Part shown: positions 18,262 to 27,015 of the stretch, in pieces
How the letters are laid out: every line of letters begins with the position of its first letter
Position numbering within the stretch: the stretch's first letter is position 1
Origin: Gammaproteobacteria bacterium
GTDB taxonomy: Bacteria > Pseudomonadota > Gammaproteobacteria > JACCXJ01
Direction: 5' to 3'
DNA: 47,594 bases
Assembly (NCBI GenBank): GCA_013697045.1
Contig: JACCXJ010000253.1
Span: forward strand, 1 to 47,594
Program-made: the position numbers and the translations under genes
Notes under the pieces: model-generated
The model's database searches: none
The model's input: the letters and a program-made list of their open reading frames with translations, nothing else
What the model was told of the DNA's origin: nothing

Positions 18262-18332
18262 GTAGGGTACGCATTGCGTACAATTGCCCTTGGCGAACCG
18301 CAGGCGCCCTAGGTACGCGGTGCGTACCCTAC
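18262..18332. repeat. GTAGGGTACGC-type inverted repeat in the trmD-rplS gap
   Basis: gtagggtacgcattgcgtac (18262-18281) and gtacgcggtgcgtaccctac (18313-18332) are inverted copies with two mismatches, separated by 31 bases. Each arm is itself partly palindromic (GTACGCA..TGCGTAC). This belongs to the dispersed GTAGGGT-type repeats seen in many gammaproteobacteria and cyanobacteria. It lies immediately upstream of the rplS ribosome-binding site. Confidence 0.8.
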
Positions 18333-18378
18333 AAGCTACTTGAATGCGCGAGCGGGTGACGGTTCGAGGAGAACGAGC

Positions 18379-18735
18379 ATGAGCCAGATCATTCAACAAA
18401 TCGAGGCGGAGATGATGACCCGCGAGGTCCCGGCGTTTCGGCCCGGGGACACGGTGGTCGTCCAGGTCAAGGTGAAGGAAGGGGAGCGCGAACGCCTGCA
18501 GGCCTTCGAGGGCGTGGTGATCGCCAGACGCAACCGGGGGCTCAACTCCTCGTTCACCGTTCGGAAGATGTCGCACGGCGAGGGCGTCGAGCGTGTGTTT
18601 CAACTCTACAGCCCGCTCATTCACGATATCACCGTGAAGCGGCGCGGCGATGTGCGCCGTGCCAAGCTCTACTACACCCGCCACTTGAGCGGCAAGGCGG
18701 CGCGCATCAAGGAAAAGATCACCCCCCGCCAATAA
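18379..18735 (+). CDS. rplS: 50S ribosomal protein L19
   Basis: A 118-residue L19 at the 30S-50S interface. It begins [20 protein letters not shown] with GAGGAG 8 bases upstream. Conserved [40 protein letters not shown] and [16 protein letters not shown] are all present. Normal length. Last gene of the rpsP operon. Confidence 0.97.
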   Translation: MSQIIQQIEAEMMTREVPAFRPGDTVVVQVKVKEGERERLQAFEGVVIARRNRGLNSSFTVRKMSHGEGVERVFQLYSPLIHDITVKRRGDVRRAKLYYTRHLSGKAARIKEKITPRQ

Positions 18736-18788
18736 CGCGCGCGGCAATTTCTTGGATGTCGGGGCCTGGATGTCGGGGTAGCGCTTCG

Positions 18789-19262
18789 ATGGGGCAGGCG
18801 GGTGAGCACGAACGCTTCTATCGTTCACCTCTCGGTGTCCTCTGCGTACGGCTGTGCAGTCGAGGGCTTGCTGCGGTCCGTTTTCTGCCCGATGACGACG
18901 ATGGAGCGGGGCGCGATCCCGCCCCGGACCCGATCGGCAAGGAATTCGATCGCTATTTCCACGATCCCGGTCACCGCTTTTCCCTGAAGCTCTGCGCTGG
19001 GGGAACCCCGTTTCAGAAACGGGTCTGGCGCCTGCTCCAGGCGATCCCGTCCGGAAGCGTCATCACCTACGGCGAGCTGGCGCGACTCTCGGACAGTGGG
19101 CCACGCGCCGTCGCGGGCGCCTGCGGGGCGAACCCCCTCCCCATCGTGGTCCCGTGTCACCGCGTGGTCGCGGCCGAGGGCCTCGGCGGGTACATGGGCC
19201 GCTCCGAACGCGGACTCTGCATCAAACGCTGGCTGCTCCGGCATGAGCGAGCCATTTCCTAG
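18789..19262 (+). CDS. ogt: Methylated-DNA--[protein]-cysteine S-methyltransferase
   Basis: A ~157-residue suicide alkyltransferase that removes O6-methyl groups from guanine. The C-terminal active-site domain has FQKRVWRLLQAIPSGSVITY GELA, RAVAGACGANPLPIVVPCHR (acceptor Cys in PCHRV) and GLGGYMGRSERG. The N-terminal RNase H-like domain is short. The ATG at 18789 (MGQAGEHERFYRSPLG) is preferred over the one at 18756. The 3' end overlaps xerD by 20 bases. Confidence 0.9.
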   Translation: MGQAGEHERFYRSPLGVLCVRLCSRGLAAVRFLPDDDDGAGRDPAPDPIGKEFDRYFHDPGHRFSLKLCAGGTPFQKRVWRLLQAIPSGSVITYGELARLSDSGPRAVAGACGANPLPIVVPCHRVVAAEGLGGYMGRSERGLCIKRWLLRHERAIS

Positions 19263-20181
19263 CCCTCGGCTTGGCCCAGAACCGGCGGCAGCCGAAGACC
19301 TCTGGCTCATCGAGGGGTTTCTGGACGCCGTGTGGTTGGAGCGCGGGCTGTCCGACAATACCCTCGCCGCCTATCGCAGCGATCTCACGCGGTACGCCGA
19401 CTGGCTGCGCGGCCAAGGGTTGGGTGTGCTCAAGGCACAACGTAGCGATGTGCTGGGTTTTCTGGGGGCGGGATGGCACCCGGGCCGCGCGGTGCGGACC
19501 ATGGCCCGACGTCTGTCGAGCCTGCGTGGCTTCTATCGGCACCTGGTGCAGCGAGGCCGGCTCGGCGAGGACCCGAGTGCGCAGGTGGAAGGGGTGCGTC
19601 TGGGACGGGCCTTGCCCGCGGCCCTCAGCGAGGCGGAGGTCGATGCGCTCCTCGGTGCCCCCGACCGCGAGGCGGTCCTGGGCCTGCGCGATGCCGCGAT
19701 GTTGGAAACGCTCTACGCCACGGGACTTCGGGTTTCTGAATTGGTGGGGCTTAGGGCCAGCCGCTACAACCCCAGGCAGGCGACGGTGCGCGTCACCGGT
19801 AAGGGTGGCAAGGACCGCCTCGTCCCGCTCGGCGCTAGCGCGCTGGATCTACTCGATCGCTATCTGCGGCAATCCCGACCCGTGCTCCTGGCGAGCGCGC
19901 CGTCCGACTTTCTGTTCGTCACGCGGCGCGGGAGGCCCCTGACCCGCCAGGCCTTCTGGTATCTCATCAAGCGCTACGCCGTGCGTGCCGGGATCGCAAA
20001 GCCCCTGTCGCCACACACCCTGCGCCATGCCTTCGCCACGCATCTCCTCGATCACGGCGCGGATCTGCGTGTCGTTCAACTGCTTCTGGGGCACCGCGAT
20101 ATCTCGACGACCCAGATCTATACGCACGTGGCACGGGCGCGGCTCAAGGCGCTGCACGCAGAGCACCATCCTCGCGGTTGA
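19243..20181 (+). CDS. xerD: Site-specific tyrosine recombinase XerD
   Basis: A 312-residue tyrosine recombinase that resolves chromosome dimers with XerC at dif. The N-terminal SAM-like core-binding domain has IEGFLDAVWLERGLSDNTLA AYRSDL. The catalytic domain has Arg in LYATGLRVSELVGL, HTLRHAFATHLLDHGADLRV, LLGHRDISTTQIYTHV with the nucleophilic Tyr. The start at 19243 (MSEPFPSPRLGPEPA) gives normal length. It precedes dsbC, as in E. coli, but a divergent kinase gene is interposed. XerC could be confused with it; the dsbC neighbourhood favours XerD. Confidence 0.9.
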   Translation: MSEPFPSPRLGPEPAAAEDLWLIEGFLDAVWLERGLSDNTLAAYRSDLTRYADWLRGQGLGVLKAQRSDVLGFLGAGWHPGRAVRTMARRLSSLRGFYRHLVQRGRLGEDPSAQVEGVRLGRALPAALSEAEVDALLGAPDREAVLGLRDAAMLETLYATGLRVSELVGLRASRYNPRQATVRVTGKGGKDRLVPLGASALDLLDRYLRQSRPVLLASAPSDFLFVTRRGRPLTRQAFWYLIKRYAVRAGIAKPLSPHTLRHAFATHLLDHGADLRVVQLLLGHRDISTTQIYTHVARARLKALHAEHHPRG

Positions 20182-20197
20182 GGTCGGTCGGATCGGA

Positions 20198-21055
20198 TCA
20201 GTGCGGCTTGGGGGCCAGATAGTCGAACACCAGGCTCAGATCGGCTGCGAGGTCGAGGCCGCTGCGGTAGCGGCGCCGGCGGTCCTTGGCCATGGCCTTG
20301 CGGGCGATGCGCTCCAGGATCTCGGGGATCTCCGGCCGCAGCTCGCGCATGGGAGGTGGTTCGTCGTGCAAGACCATGTCATTTATGGTGGCGATCCGTG
20401 CCGCTGCGAAGGGGTGCTTCCCGGTCAGTGCGCGGTACATCACGGAGCCGAGCGAGAACAGGTCACTCTGGCCGGTCAGGGGCTCACGCCGGATCTGCTC
20501 CGGCGACATGTACAGCGGAGAGCCCCCGTGACCGGGGATATCGTCGTCCTCGAGATCCGGAACCACGGCGATACCGAAGTCCGAGATCTTGACCGCCTGA
20601 TCCGGGCCGAGGAGGATGTTGTTCGGTTTGATGTCGCGGTGTACCACGCCCCTCTCATGGACGTAGTCGAGCGCCGTGGCACACTTGTGTATGACCTTGA
20701 TGGCCTGCCCGATCGGCAACAGCTTGCCCGGCGTGCAGAAATCGGCGAGGGTCCGCCCCCCCGCCACGTACTCCAGAACGATATAGGGCAGCCCGTGGTC
20801 TATACCGGCATCGAACACCGCGGCGATGTCCTGGTGCGTCAACCTCCCGGCCGTCTTGGCTTCGCGGAAGAAGAGCCTCTCGTAGTGCTCTCCGGTCCGT
20901 GGGCAGGCGAGGCGCTCGCGGAGGGCGATCTTGACGGCCACGTCGCGCTCGATGAGGGCGTCATGTCCGAGGTACACCCGACCCATGCTCCCCTTGCCGA
21001 TCTCGTGGAGCAGGCGGTATTTCCCGACCGTCGTCGGGTGAGGCATCACGTCCAT
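20198..21055 (-). CDS. Hanks-type Ser/Thr protein kinase
   Basis: A 285-residue soluble kinase consisting of essentially only the catalytic domain. Present are the glycine loop (EIGKGSMGRVYLG), the ATP-anchoring Lys (DVAVKIA), the catalytic loop HRDIKPNNILL, the metal-binding DFGIAV, the GSPLYMSPEQ activation-segment end, and SDLFSLGSVMYRALTGKHPF. No transmembrane segment or sensor domain is seen. Only ~17 bases separate its 3' end from the convergent xerD stop, and it is divergent from dsbC, so it interrupts the xerD-dsbC order. Substrates cannot be told. Confidence 0.9.
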   Translation of the reverse strand: MDVMPHPTTVGKYRLLHEIGKGSMGRVYLGHDALIERDVAVKIALRERLACPRTGEHYERLFFREAKTAGRLTHQDIAAVFDAGIDHGLPYIVLEYVAGGRTLADFCTPGKLLPIGQAIKVIHKCATALDYVHERGVVHRDIKPNNILLGPDQAVKISDFGIAVVPDLEDDDIPGHGGSPLYMSPEQIRREPLTGQSDLFSLGSVMYRALTGKHPFAAARIATINDMVLHDEPPPMRELRPEIPEILERIARKAMAKDRRRRYRSGLDLAADLSLVFDYLAPKPH

Positions 21056-21205
21056 GTGGTACAGTACTCAGCCGCGCGGCGTGCGGCGTTGGTTCGCTGC
21101 TCTATCGGCTGTCGGCCGGTGCCGACTTGAGCCCCGGCCCGCAACCGTAAGTCCGTCACGACCGGGCCGTGGGAACGGCGAGTCCGATTTTGAGGAGTTC
21201 ATAAC

Positions 21206-21925
21206 ATGCGTTTACCCCTACTCTGTGCATCCGCGTTGATCCTGTCCGGTGTGAGCGCCGCGGCACCGTTGACCGAAAAGGACCTGGCGAACCGGATCGG
21301 CAAGGCCCTGCCGGGGATCGAAGTCGGCGCCGTCACCCGCGCTCCGGTGGACGGCCTCTACGAGGTCGCCTTGGAGGGCGATGTGGTCTATATCAGCGCC
21401 GACGGCCGCTACCTGTTGAAGGGTGATCTCTTGGAGCTCGACAGTCGGCGCAACCTCAGCGCGGAGCACCGCGGCCAGGTACGCCTCAAGGCGCTCAAGG
21501 CGGTACCGCCCGAGACCATGATCGAGTTCGCGCCAGAGGACACCCGGCACGTTCTCTACGTCTATACGGATGTCGATTGCGGCTACTGCCGCAAATTCCA
21601 TCAACAGGTCGGGGAGTTGAACCAAGCCGGGATCGCCGTGCGCTACCTGGCTTTCCCGCGCGCCGGCGTAGGCTCGGAGTCGTTCGCGAAATCGATATCG
21701 GTGTGGTGTGCCAAGGACCGGCAGCAGGCCTTGACCGATGCCAAGTTGGGGAAACCCGTGTCCCCGGCGACCTGCGACAACCCGGTCAAGCGCCAGTATG
21801 ACCTCGGCCAGCGCATGGGGATCCAGGGGACACCCGCCCTGATCACCGATACCGGCGAGGAGCTCGGCGGCTATGTGCCCGCGCAGCAGTTGGTGCAGTT
21901 CTTCAAGGGGCAGGCGGGCTCGTAA
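21206..21925 (+). CDS. dsbC: Thiol:disulfide interchange protein DsbC/DsbG family
   Basis: A 239-residue periplasmic disulfide isomerase. A signal peptide (MRLPLLCASALILSGVSAAA) is followed by the N-terminal dimerisation domain (TEKDLANRIGKALPG...RYLLKGDLLELDSRRN) and a thioredoxin fold with the CGYC active site near residue 125 (YVYTDVDCGYCRKFHQQ). The cis-Pro loop is in GIQGTPALIT. A GAGGAG site precedes the ATG. Proximity to xerD matches enterobacterial order; recJ is not next. Confidence 0.92.
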   Translation: MRLPLLCASALILSGVSAAAPLTEKDLANRIGKALPGIEVGAVTRAPVDGLYEVALEGDVVYISADGRYLLKGDLLELDSRRNLSAEHRGQVRLKALKAVPPETMIEFAPEDTRHVLYVYTDVDCGYCRKFHQQVGELNQAGIAVRYLAFPRAGVGSESFAKSISVWCAKDRQQALTDAKLGKPVSPATCDNPVKRQYDLGQRMGIQGTPALITDTGEELGGYVPAQQLVQFFKGQAGS

Positions 21926-21984
21926 TGCCTCCCGGCATTGGCGGGTGGATTGCGTTTCGAGGGGTTCTGTGAGGACTGGCCTCC

Positions 21985-22587
21985 ATGCATGAAATCCTGA
22001 ACGACGTCTTCACCTGGTCTTGGTACTCCGAGCCGCACGGCTATGATTTCAACGGGCACTTGATCCGTTCTGAAGACGGCAACCTGGCCATCGATCCGGT
22101 GCCGATGAGCGACGAAGTGCTGGAAGCAATCACGGCGCTCGGGGTCGCCCGCATCCTCATCACCAATCGCAACCACACCCGCGCCGCCAACCGGCTGCGA
22201 GCCGCGACCTCGGCCCCAACGGCGATTCATGAGAGGGATGCGGGGTATGCAGAGGCCCAGGGTGCGCTCATCGACGGTGCCCTCGAGCCGGGCGCGCGGA
22301 TCGGGCCGCTCGATGTCGTCGCCGTTCCGGGCAAATCACCGGGAGAGGTGGCGTTCCACTGGCCCGTGCGCCGCATCCTCATCGTCGGGGACGCCGTCAT
22401 CGGCAATCCGCCGGGACACCTCGGCCTGCTGCGCGAAGCGGTGATGGACGATCCCGCTCGGCTCAGGCAGAGCGTGCGCGGGCTCCTCGACCTCGATTTC
22501 GACACGCTGCTCCTGGGCGACGGCGTTTCGCTCCTCCATGCGGCGAAAATGGAGATGAAAGCGCTCGTGGACGGCTTTCCCGACTGA
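21985..22587 (+). CDS. Metallo-beta-lactamase-fold protein with atypical metal motif
   Basis: A 200-residue protein that looks like a small MBL-fold hydrolase: WYSEPHGYDFNGHLIRSEDG at the start, LDVVAVPGKSPGEVAFHWPV in the middle, RILIVGDAVIGNPPG with the metal-binding Asp, and LLLGDGVSLL at the end. The canonical THxHxDH box is replaced by TNRNHTRAA, keeping one His. The HxxG-type His later in the fold is replaced by PGKSPGE. It may therefore be a non-canonical or inactive member. It follows dsbC by 59 bases on the same strand. Confidence 0.7.
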   Translation: MHEILNDVFTWSWYSEPHGYDFNGHLIRSEDGNLAIDPVPMSDEVLEAITALGVARILITNRNHTRAANRLRAATSAPTAIHERDAGYAEAQGALIDGALEPGARIGPLDVVAVPGKSPGEVAFHWPVRRILIVGDAVIGNPPGHLGLLREAVMDDPARLRQSVRGLLDLDFDTLLLGDGVSLLHAAKMEMKALVDGFPD

Positions 22588-22662
22588 TGGCAGGTCCGAG
22601 CGCGCCCTGCCCCGAGCGGGTGGCGCCGGTAGGCGTCAGGGTGGCGTTGCGATCAGCGAGCT

Positions 22663-23397
22663 TTACTCATCCCGCGAGCGACGCCATCGCCGCGAAGGGG
22701 CGGTGGACCTCCAGTAGCCCCAGTCATGCCCTCGCCAGCGCGAGGGTATGAGGTCTAGATAGAGGAGCAGGCAACGCACGAGCGAATGCATCGTCTTGCG
22801 CCACACCCCGCGATTCAATCGCCGGTGGTCGGTGGCGTAAACCCGGAGCTTGGGATCGAAATCGACCCGGTAGCCGGCGCGTTTGATGCGCCAGGCGATC
22901 TCCGAGTCCTCGTTGCAGGACAGCTTGGGGTCGAAGCCCCCGATGGTCTCGAGGACCTGGCGACGCACCAGGAGATTCGATCCGCTCGCCGCCGGCACCC
23001 CGAGGCGGTGTGCGACGCTTTGGGCAAGGGCAAATCCGCGGTAGTAGCGACGGAAGGCGTCTCTGGATAGCTTGGGTCCATAGAGGGCATGGCAGTCCGA
23101 GTGCCCGCTCAGGCGCTCGAAATAATCCGGCGGCAGCTCGACATCGGCGTCCGTGAAGAGCAGCCATGGGGTGGTGGCCAGATCGGCGCCCAGTTGGCGC
23201 GCTTCGCTCACGTTGGCCGGACAGCGCACGAGGGTGCAGGCAGGGCGCCGGGCGGCCGTCACAATCTCAGGGGTGCGGTCCTCGCTCGCATCGACGACGA
23301 TGATCGGCAAGGCCTGAGGCAGCCTCGCGAGGAACGCGCCGATGTTGCGCTCTTCGTTACGGGTCGGTACGACGAGCGTGATCTCTTCTATGCGCAT
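22663..23397 (-). CDS. Family 2-type glycosyltransferase
   Basis: A ~244-residue GT-A enzyme. The start MRIEEITLVVPTRNEERNIG is followed by IIVVDASEDRTPEIV, and the DxD motif LLFTDADVELPPDYFER. The acceptor region has SGSNLLVRRQVLETIGGFDP, followed by the ED of SCNEDSEIAWRIKRAGY. The long open frame upstream of 23397 is not family-like. There is a basic Trp/Arg-rich C-terminus and no transmembrane pass. The sugar and acceptor are unknown. Confidence 0.85.
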   Translation of the reverse strand: MRIEEITLVVPTRNEERNIGAFLARLPQALPIIVVDASEDRTPEIVTAARRPACTLVRCPANVSEARQLGADLATTPWLLFTDADVELPPDYFERLSGHSDCHALYGPKLSRDAFRRYYRGFALAQSVAHRLGVPAASGSNLLVRRQVLETIGGFDPKLSCNEDSEIAWRIKRAGYRVDFDPKLRVYATDHRRLNRGVWRKTMHSLVRCLLLYLDLIPSRWRGHDWGYWRSTAPSRRWRRSRDE

Positions 23398-23898
23398 GGG
23401 TTCTCGAACGGATTCAGGAAGGTGGAACCGGGGCCCGCGCTGCGACCGTTCGCCACGCGGCGGCGCGTGATGCCTTCGGGCCTCTTGGTTCTTGAGCTTG
23501 CGCGCCCGAAGGCTCCGTAGCCGCAACCGCGGCCTCGTGCTCGTGGTCAAGTGTAGGGGATTGGCGAGCTTAGCGTCAAGCTCTTGCGCAATGTTCATGC
23601 CAACGCTATACTCAATTATAAGCGCAACACCCCAGTGAGACGAACATGTCCGTGCTGTCCGCCCTGCGCCAGATCCACTTGGGCTTTACTTGCGAGCGAG
23701 CCGTAACGATCAGGCCGAGCTGCTGAACCTGATTTACGCCGGGGATGCCTCATGTTTCGGCGGCGGAAATATGATGCATACGCCAGTCGATTTCACCGGG
23801 CCGCGCGAGACGCCCGGATGCGATCGCAGGCACCTGTCCCTCCGGGCAGGGCACAGATCTATTAACACGAAGAAACAAACAAGTATGGACGTGAGATC
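23398..23898. other. Intergenic region without supported gene
   Basis: About 500 bases between the divergently arranged glycosyltransferase and Xre genes. A short frame at 23646 (MSVLSALRQIHLGFTCERAV) stops after 26 codons and has no recognisable homology. An AT-rich patch (tatactcaattataag, ~23608) could hold a promoter for either side. Confidence 0.4.
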
Positions 23899-24240
23899 AT
23901 GGAAATGAACGCAATCGCACGCAAGCTGGAGGTCATAGAGAAGAAGGGCGCGATGCGCTCCGTTGACGTCGCAAATCTCCTGGGCACGCGCCCGGAGACC
24001 GTATCGCGCTGGAATCAGGGCAAGGCCTTTCCTCGTCCCGAAACGCAGAAGACACTGCTTGAGCTGGAATACCTGATCGAACAGCTGGCCGACTTCTACG
24101 AGCCGCAGGAGGCTAGGTTGTGGTTGTTCGCACGCCAGAAGCGCCTGGGCGGCGTCACACCTGCCGAGCTGATCCAGGAAGGCAAGATAGACGAGGTCCT
24201 CGCCGTCATCGACCAACTACGGGACGGGGTGTACCTGTAG
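23899..24240 (+). CDS. Xre/MbcA/ParS-type antitoxin
   Basis: A 113-residue protein with an N-terminal helix-turn-helix (MRSVDVANLLGTRPETVSRW NQGKAFPRPE) and a C-terminal DUF2384-like toxin-binding segment (GGVTPAELIQEGKIDEVLAV IDQL). This is the normal layout of antitoxins paired with RES-domain toxins. It precedes the RES gene by 22 bases and probably represses the shared promoter. Confidence 0.85.
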   Translation: MEMNAIARKLEVIEKKGAMRSVDVANLLGTRPETVSRWNQGKAFPRPETQKTLLELEYLIEQLADFYEPQEARLWLFARQKRLGGVTPAELIQEGKIDEVLAVIDQLRDGVYL

Positions 24241-24262
24241 GCGGCGAGGCAGGGTGTAGTCC

Positions 24263-24836
24263 TTGATTCACGATCTGGATCTCCTCGATCGCCTCAGCGC
24301 GTTCGACCCGATCAAGTTCGGCGGCGAGGTGTTCCGCGCGACTCGGAAAAGCCTGGATCCGCTCACTCCGTCTACCAGCGGTGGACGCTGGGCGCCGAAG
24401 GACGGGCCCGCAGTGCTTTACATGAGCACGGAGGGCGAGGGTGCACTTGCCGAGATCGCGTTTCATTGGAGCCAGTTCTACCCGCTGCCGAGCAAACCCG
24501 CCGCGCTGCACCGCATCGGTCTAACCGCCCGCCGGACCATGCGGCTGCTGCGTGCGGATCTTGTCGATCTCGGCGTGGATTGGGCGCGCTATGGCGAGAT
24601 GAGCTATGAGCGCAGCCAGGTGATCGGGGCCGCCGCGGCGTTCCTCGAACGCGATGGCCTGCTTGCACCTTCGGCTAGATGGTCGTTGCGAAACCGTAGT
24701 CCTATTCGTGGACAACCATGCCCCAGATAACCGCCTGGAGGTGCTCGCCACTGAAGAAGCTGTCGATTGGCTGACATGGGCCGGAGCCAACGACCTGCTT
24801 GCCCCGGAAGGCCCGAATCACTCTGCCGAAGGTTGA
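24263..24836 (+). pseudogene. RES-domain toxin, frameshifted
   Basis: The first ~140 residues carry the RES fold: VFRATRKSLDPLTPSTSGGR W, LYMSTEGEGALAEIAFHW, and DLGVDWARYGEMSYERSQVIGAA. The frame shifts near 24675. The other frame continues with CETVVLFVDNHAPDNRLEVL ATEEAVDWLTWAGAN, the normal C-terminal part. RES toxins of the MbcT type degrade NAD+. Loss of the frame probably abolishes activity, which would leave a solitary antitoxin, unless the shift is a sequence error. Confidence 0.8.
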
Positions 24837-25220
24837 GGGCGCGGGGGCACCCTCCAGATCGAGGCCGGTTCCGGGTCTGCCGACAGCCGTATCGCCGGCT
24901 CGAATCGGCGTTTAGAACAAGAAGCTCATCGCAATGGAACACCTCGGTCTACCGCAGCACCTCCGAAACGGTTTTGCTCAGGCTTCCACAATGCGCTTGG
25001 CAAGCTGAAATTGAATGCCGAAAAACCACCACGGTCGTCGACTGTGACTGTCCGCTATTGGCCGGTATGTGACCTGGATGTCGAGAAGTCGGTACCCGAT
25101 CCAAAGCGGCGAGCGCGATGGACTAAAGATTGGAACGCCAACGCGGTATTGCAACGTCGAGGCGGCGGGTGGTCGCGGGTGTCCTCGCACGGAAGTGTAT
25201 AGTATCGCGACTTATTCAAC
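24837..25220. other. Intergenic region without supported gene
   Basis: About 380 bases between the RES gene and the glycerophosphodiesterase gene. Frames here are short, overlap in antisense and have no recognisable domain. No repeat or RNA gene was recognised. Confidence 0.4.
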
Positions 25221-26285
25221 ATGACGGAATATTGCCCCGCGAAACCCATCCTCATCGCCCATCGCGGGGCGAGCGGTTATCTCCCCGAACACACGCTCGC
25301 GGCCTATATGATCGCCATCGAACAGGGTGCCGATTTCATCGAGCCGGACCTCGTCAGCACGGCCGACGGCGTGCTCATCGCCCGCCACGAGAACGAGATC
25401 GGCAGCACCACGGATGTCGCTTCCCGTCCGGAATTCGCCGCTCGCCGGACCGTCAGGCACATCGACGGCGAGCCCGTAACCGGCTGGTTCGCCGAAGACT
25501 TCACCCTGGCCGAGATTAAGACGCTGCGGGCCAGGGAGCGCCTTCCCGGGATCCGGCCCCACAACGCCCGCTTCGACGGCCTGTTCGAGATCCCGAGCTT
25601 CGAGGAGGTCCTGAACCTCGTCCTGGCCATGAACGAACGCCGGGCACGTGACGCTCTGATGTTCGGCCGGCCGCGACCGAGGCCCATCGGTCTATATCCC
25701 GAGACCAAGCATCCGAGCTACTTCCGCGACCTCGGGCTCCCGCTCGAGGCGCGGCTCATCCACAGCCTGGAGCGCCACGGATACGGTCGGCCGGATGCCC
25801 CGGTGTTCATCCAGTCCTTTGAGGTCGCCAATCTCAAGGCGCTGTCCCGGATGACGGCGCTGCCGCTCGTGCAGCTCATCGAGGCGGAGGGCAAACCGTA
25901 TGATTTCATGCTGAGCGGCGATCCGCGCCGCTACGCCGATCTTCTGGTTCCGGCGGGCCTCGCCGAGATCGCGGCGTATGCGCGGGCCATCGGCGCGAGC
26001 AAGGATGTGCTCATCCCCCACGCAGAAGACGGCTCTCTGGGACCGCCGACCACGCTCGTCGCCGACGCCCACGCCGCGGGGCTCCTGGTGCATGCCTGGA
26101 CCTTTCGTGCCGAGAACGCCTTCCTCCCCGCCGCATCGCGCACCGGGACCGATCCGGCGGCGCTCGGGGATCTCGACAGCGAGCTTTCTGTCTTCCTCGA
26201 TCTCGGCATCGATGGTGTCTTCACCGATCACCCGGGGATCGCCGTGCGCACAATGCGAAGGGCGGCGATGAGCAACTCGGGCTAG
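25221..26285 (+). CDS. Glycerophosphodiester phosphodiesterase
   Basis: A 354-residue GDPD of TIM-barrel fold that hydrolyses glycerophosphodiesters to sn-glycerol-3-phosphate and an alcohol. The catalytic His of HRGASGYLPEHT, the GADFIEPDLVSTADGVLIAR HE block (metal Glu/Asp and second His), and GLYPETKHPSYF are intact, as is the C-terminal GIDGVFTDHPGIAVRTM. The large insertion and ~350-residue length resemble GlpQ, but no signal peptide is seen, so a cytosolic location is inferred. Confidence 0.9.
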   Translation: MTEYCPAKPILIAHRGASGYLPEHTLAAYMIAIEQGADFIEPDLVSTADGVLIARHENEIGSTTDVASRPEFAARRTVRHIDGEPVTGWFAEDFTLAEIKTLRARERLPGIRPHNARFDGLFEIPSFEEVLNLVLAMNERRARDALMFGRPRPRPIGLYPETKHPSYFRDLGLPLEARLIHSLERHGYGRPDAPVFIQSFEVANLKALSRMTALPLVQLIEAEGKPYDFMLSGDPRRYADLLVPAGLAEIAAYARAIGASKDVLIPHAEDGSLGPPTTLVADAHAAGLLVHAWTFRAENAFLPAASRTGTDPAALGDLDSELSVFLDLGIDGVFTDHPGIAVRTMRRAAMSNSG

Positions 26286-26319
26286 CCGGCGGACCGGGCG
26301 GCTCGTGACACTTACGGCG

Positions 26320-26480
26320 GACCGACCGCCCAGGCCCCCGGCTGGCCCCCGGCGCCTCCCCTTGGCCCTCGCTCGCCCGAGACGCCAAAGCACCCCGAAA
26401 CACAGCGCCTCGGGACGAGAAGGGCCCGCAAAGTCCCCGATCTCGGCCGAGGGATCGCATGTTGACCGGTTTGTCGAGTC
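26320..26480 (+). mobile_element. IS91-type element end, remnant a
   Basis: The stretch ttggccctcgctcg...gagacgccaaa...cgcctcggg...gaagggcccg...gcatgttgac is shared, in reverse orientation, with 29505-29630, and more loosely with 43235-43340. In the latter copy the sequence lies just after the transposase C-terminus. It is therefore the terminal non-coding part of an IS91-like element lacking its transposase. It directly follows the glycerophosphodiesterase gene and marks the left border of the mosaic region. Confidence 0.65.
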
Positions 26481-26808
26481 ACGGTCCTCACGCCACTAAA
26501 ACACGAGTGGTATAAAGTCGCGCGATCGGGCATCCGATGGGGAACCCCCGAACCCTGCAAATGCTTACAATACGCTCGCACCTTTTACCGGTTTAGTTCA
26601 CGGCTTCTCTCTCAGCTCGCTTAGCATTCGACGTTAAAACAATGTGTTACAAAGCGGCATACGCCATGCCAGCGTATGTGGCTAAATTGTGGTAGTAACC
26701 ACCCACAATCAACCTGGGGGCCACGGCAGATGTGGCCCTTTATCTCATCGTCATCGGTGTCCTGGGTCTGGCGAGAAATCTAAGGCGTTAAACTTAAACC
26801 GTAAATGT
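26481..26808. other. Lower-GC intergenic stretch
   Basis: AT-richer than the core. It contains a perfect 7-bp palindrome catacgc-catgcca-gcgtatg (about 26659-26679) and gtgg-tagtaa-ccac just after. No gene or integron recombination site could be assigned. Confidence 0.4.
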
Positions 26809-27015
26809 ATGAAAGGCGGGATTTGGTGGGCAGGTTGGCTGAGCAGTAGTCTGCTGCTGCAGGCAGCCGACGCGGATGATTATCGCACGCCCCGCGCCGG
26901 CGAGGAATATCGCACAGAACTGTGGGGAATACCGATCACAGCGCCTGCGTTCTTTTGTCCTGCAAATCATAAACTTGACTCATTTGCATCGTATTTCATG
27001 ATGCAAGTACTCTAG
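26809..27015 (+). CDS. Small possible secreted protein, unknown
   Basis: A 68-residue frame MKGGIWWAGWLSSSLLLQAA DADDYRTP... with a signal-peptide-like start and a hydrophilic end (FMMQVL). No family is recognised. Its 3' end overlaps the stop of the convergent nucleotidyltransferase gene by four bases. It may equally be a fragment. Confidence 0.25.
   Translation: MKGGIWWAGWLSSSLLLQAADADDYRTPRAGEEYRTELWGIPITAPAFFCPANHKLDSFASYFMMQVL

Noticed and set aside
22724..23167. Additional minus-strand frame inside the glycosyltransferase gene
   Set aside because: It is an alternative frame of the GT gene, whose own frame contains all expected motifs.
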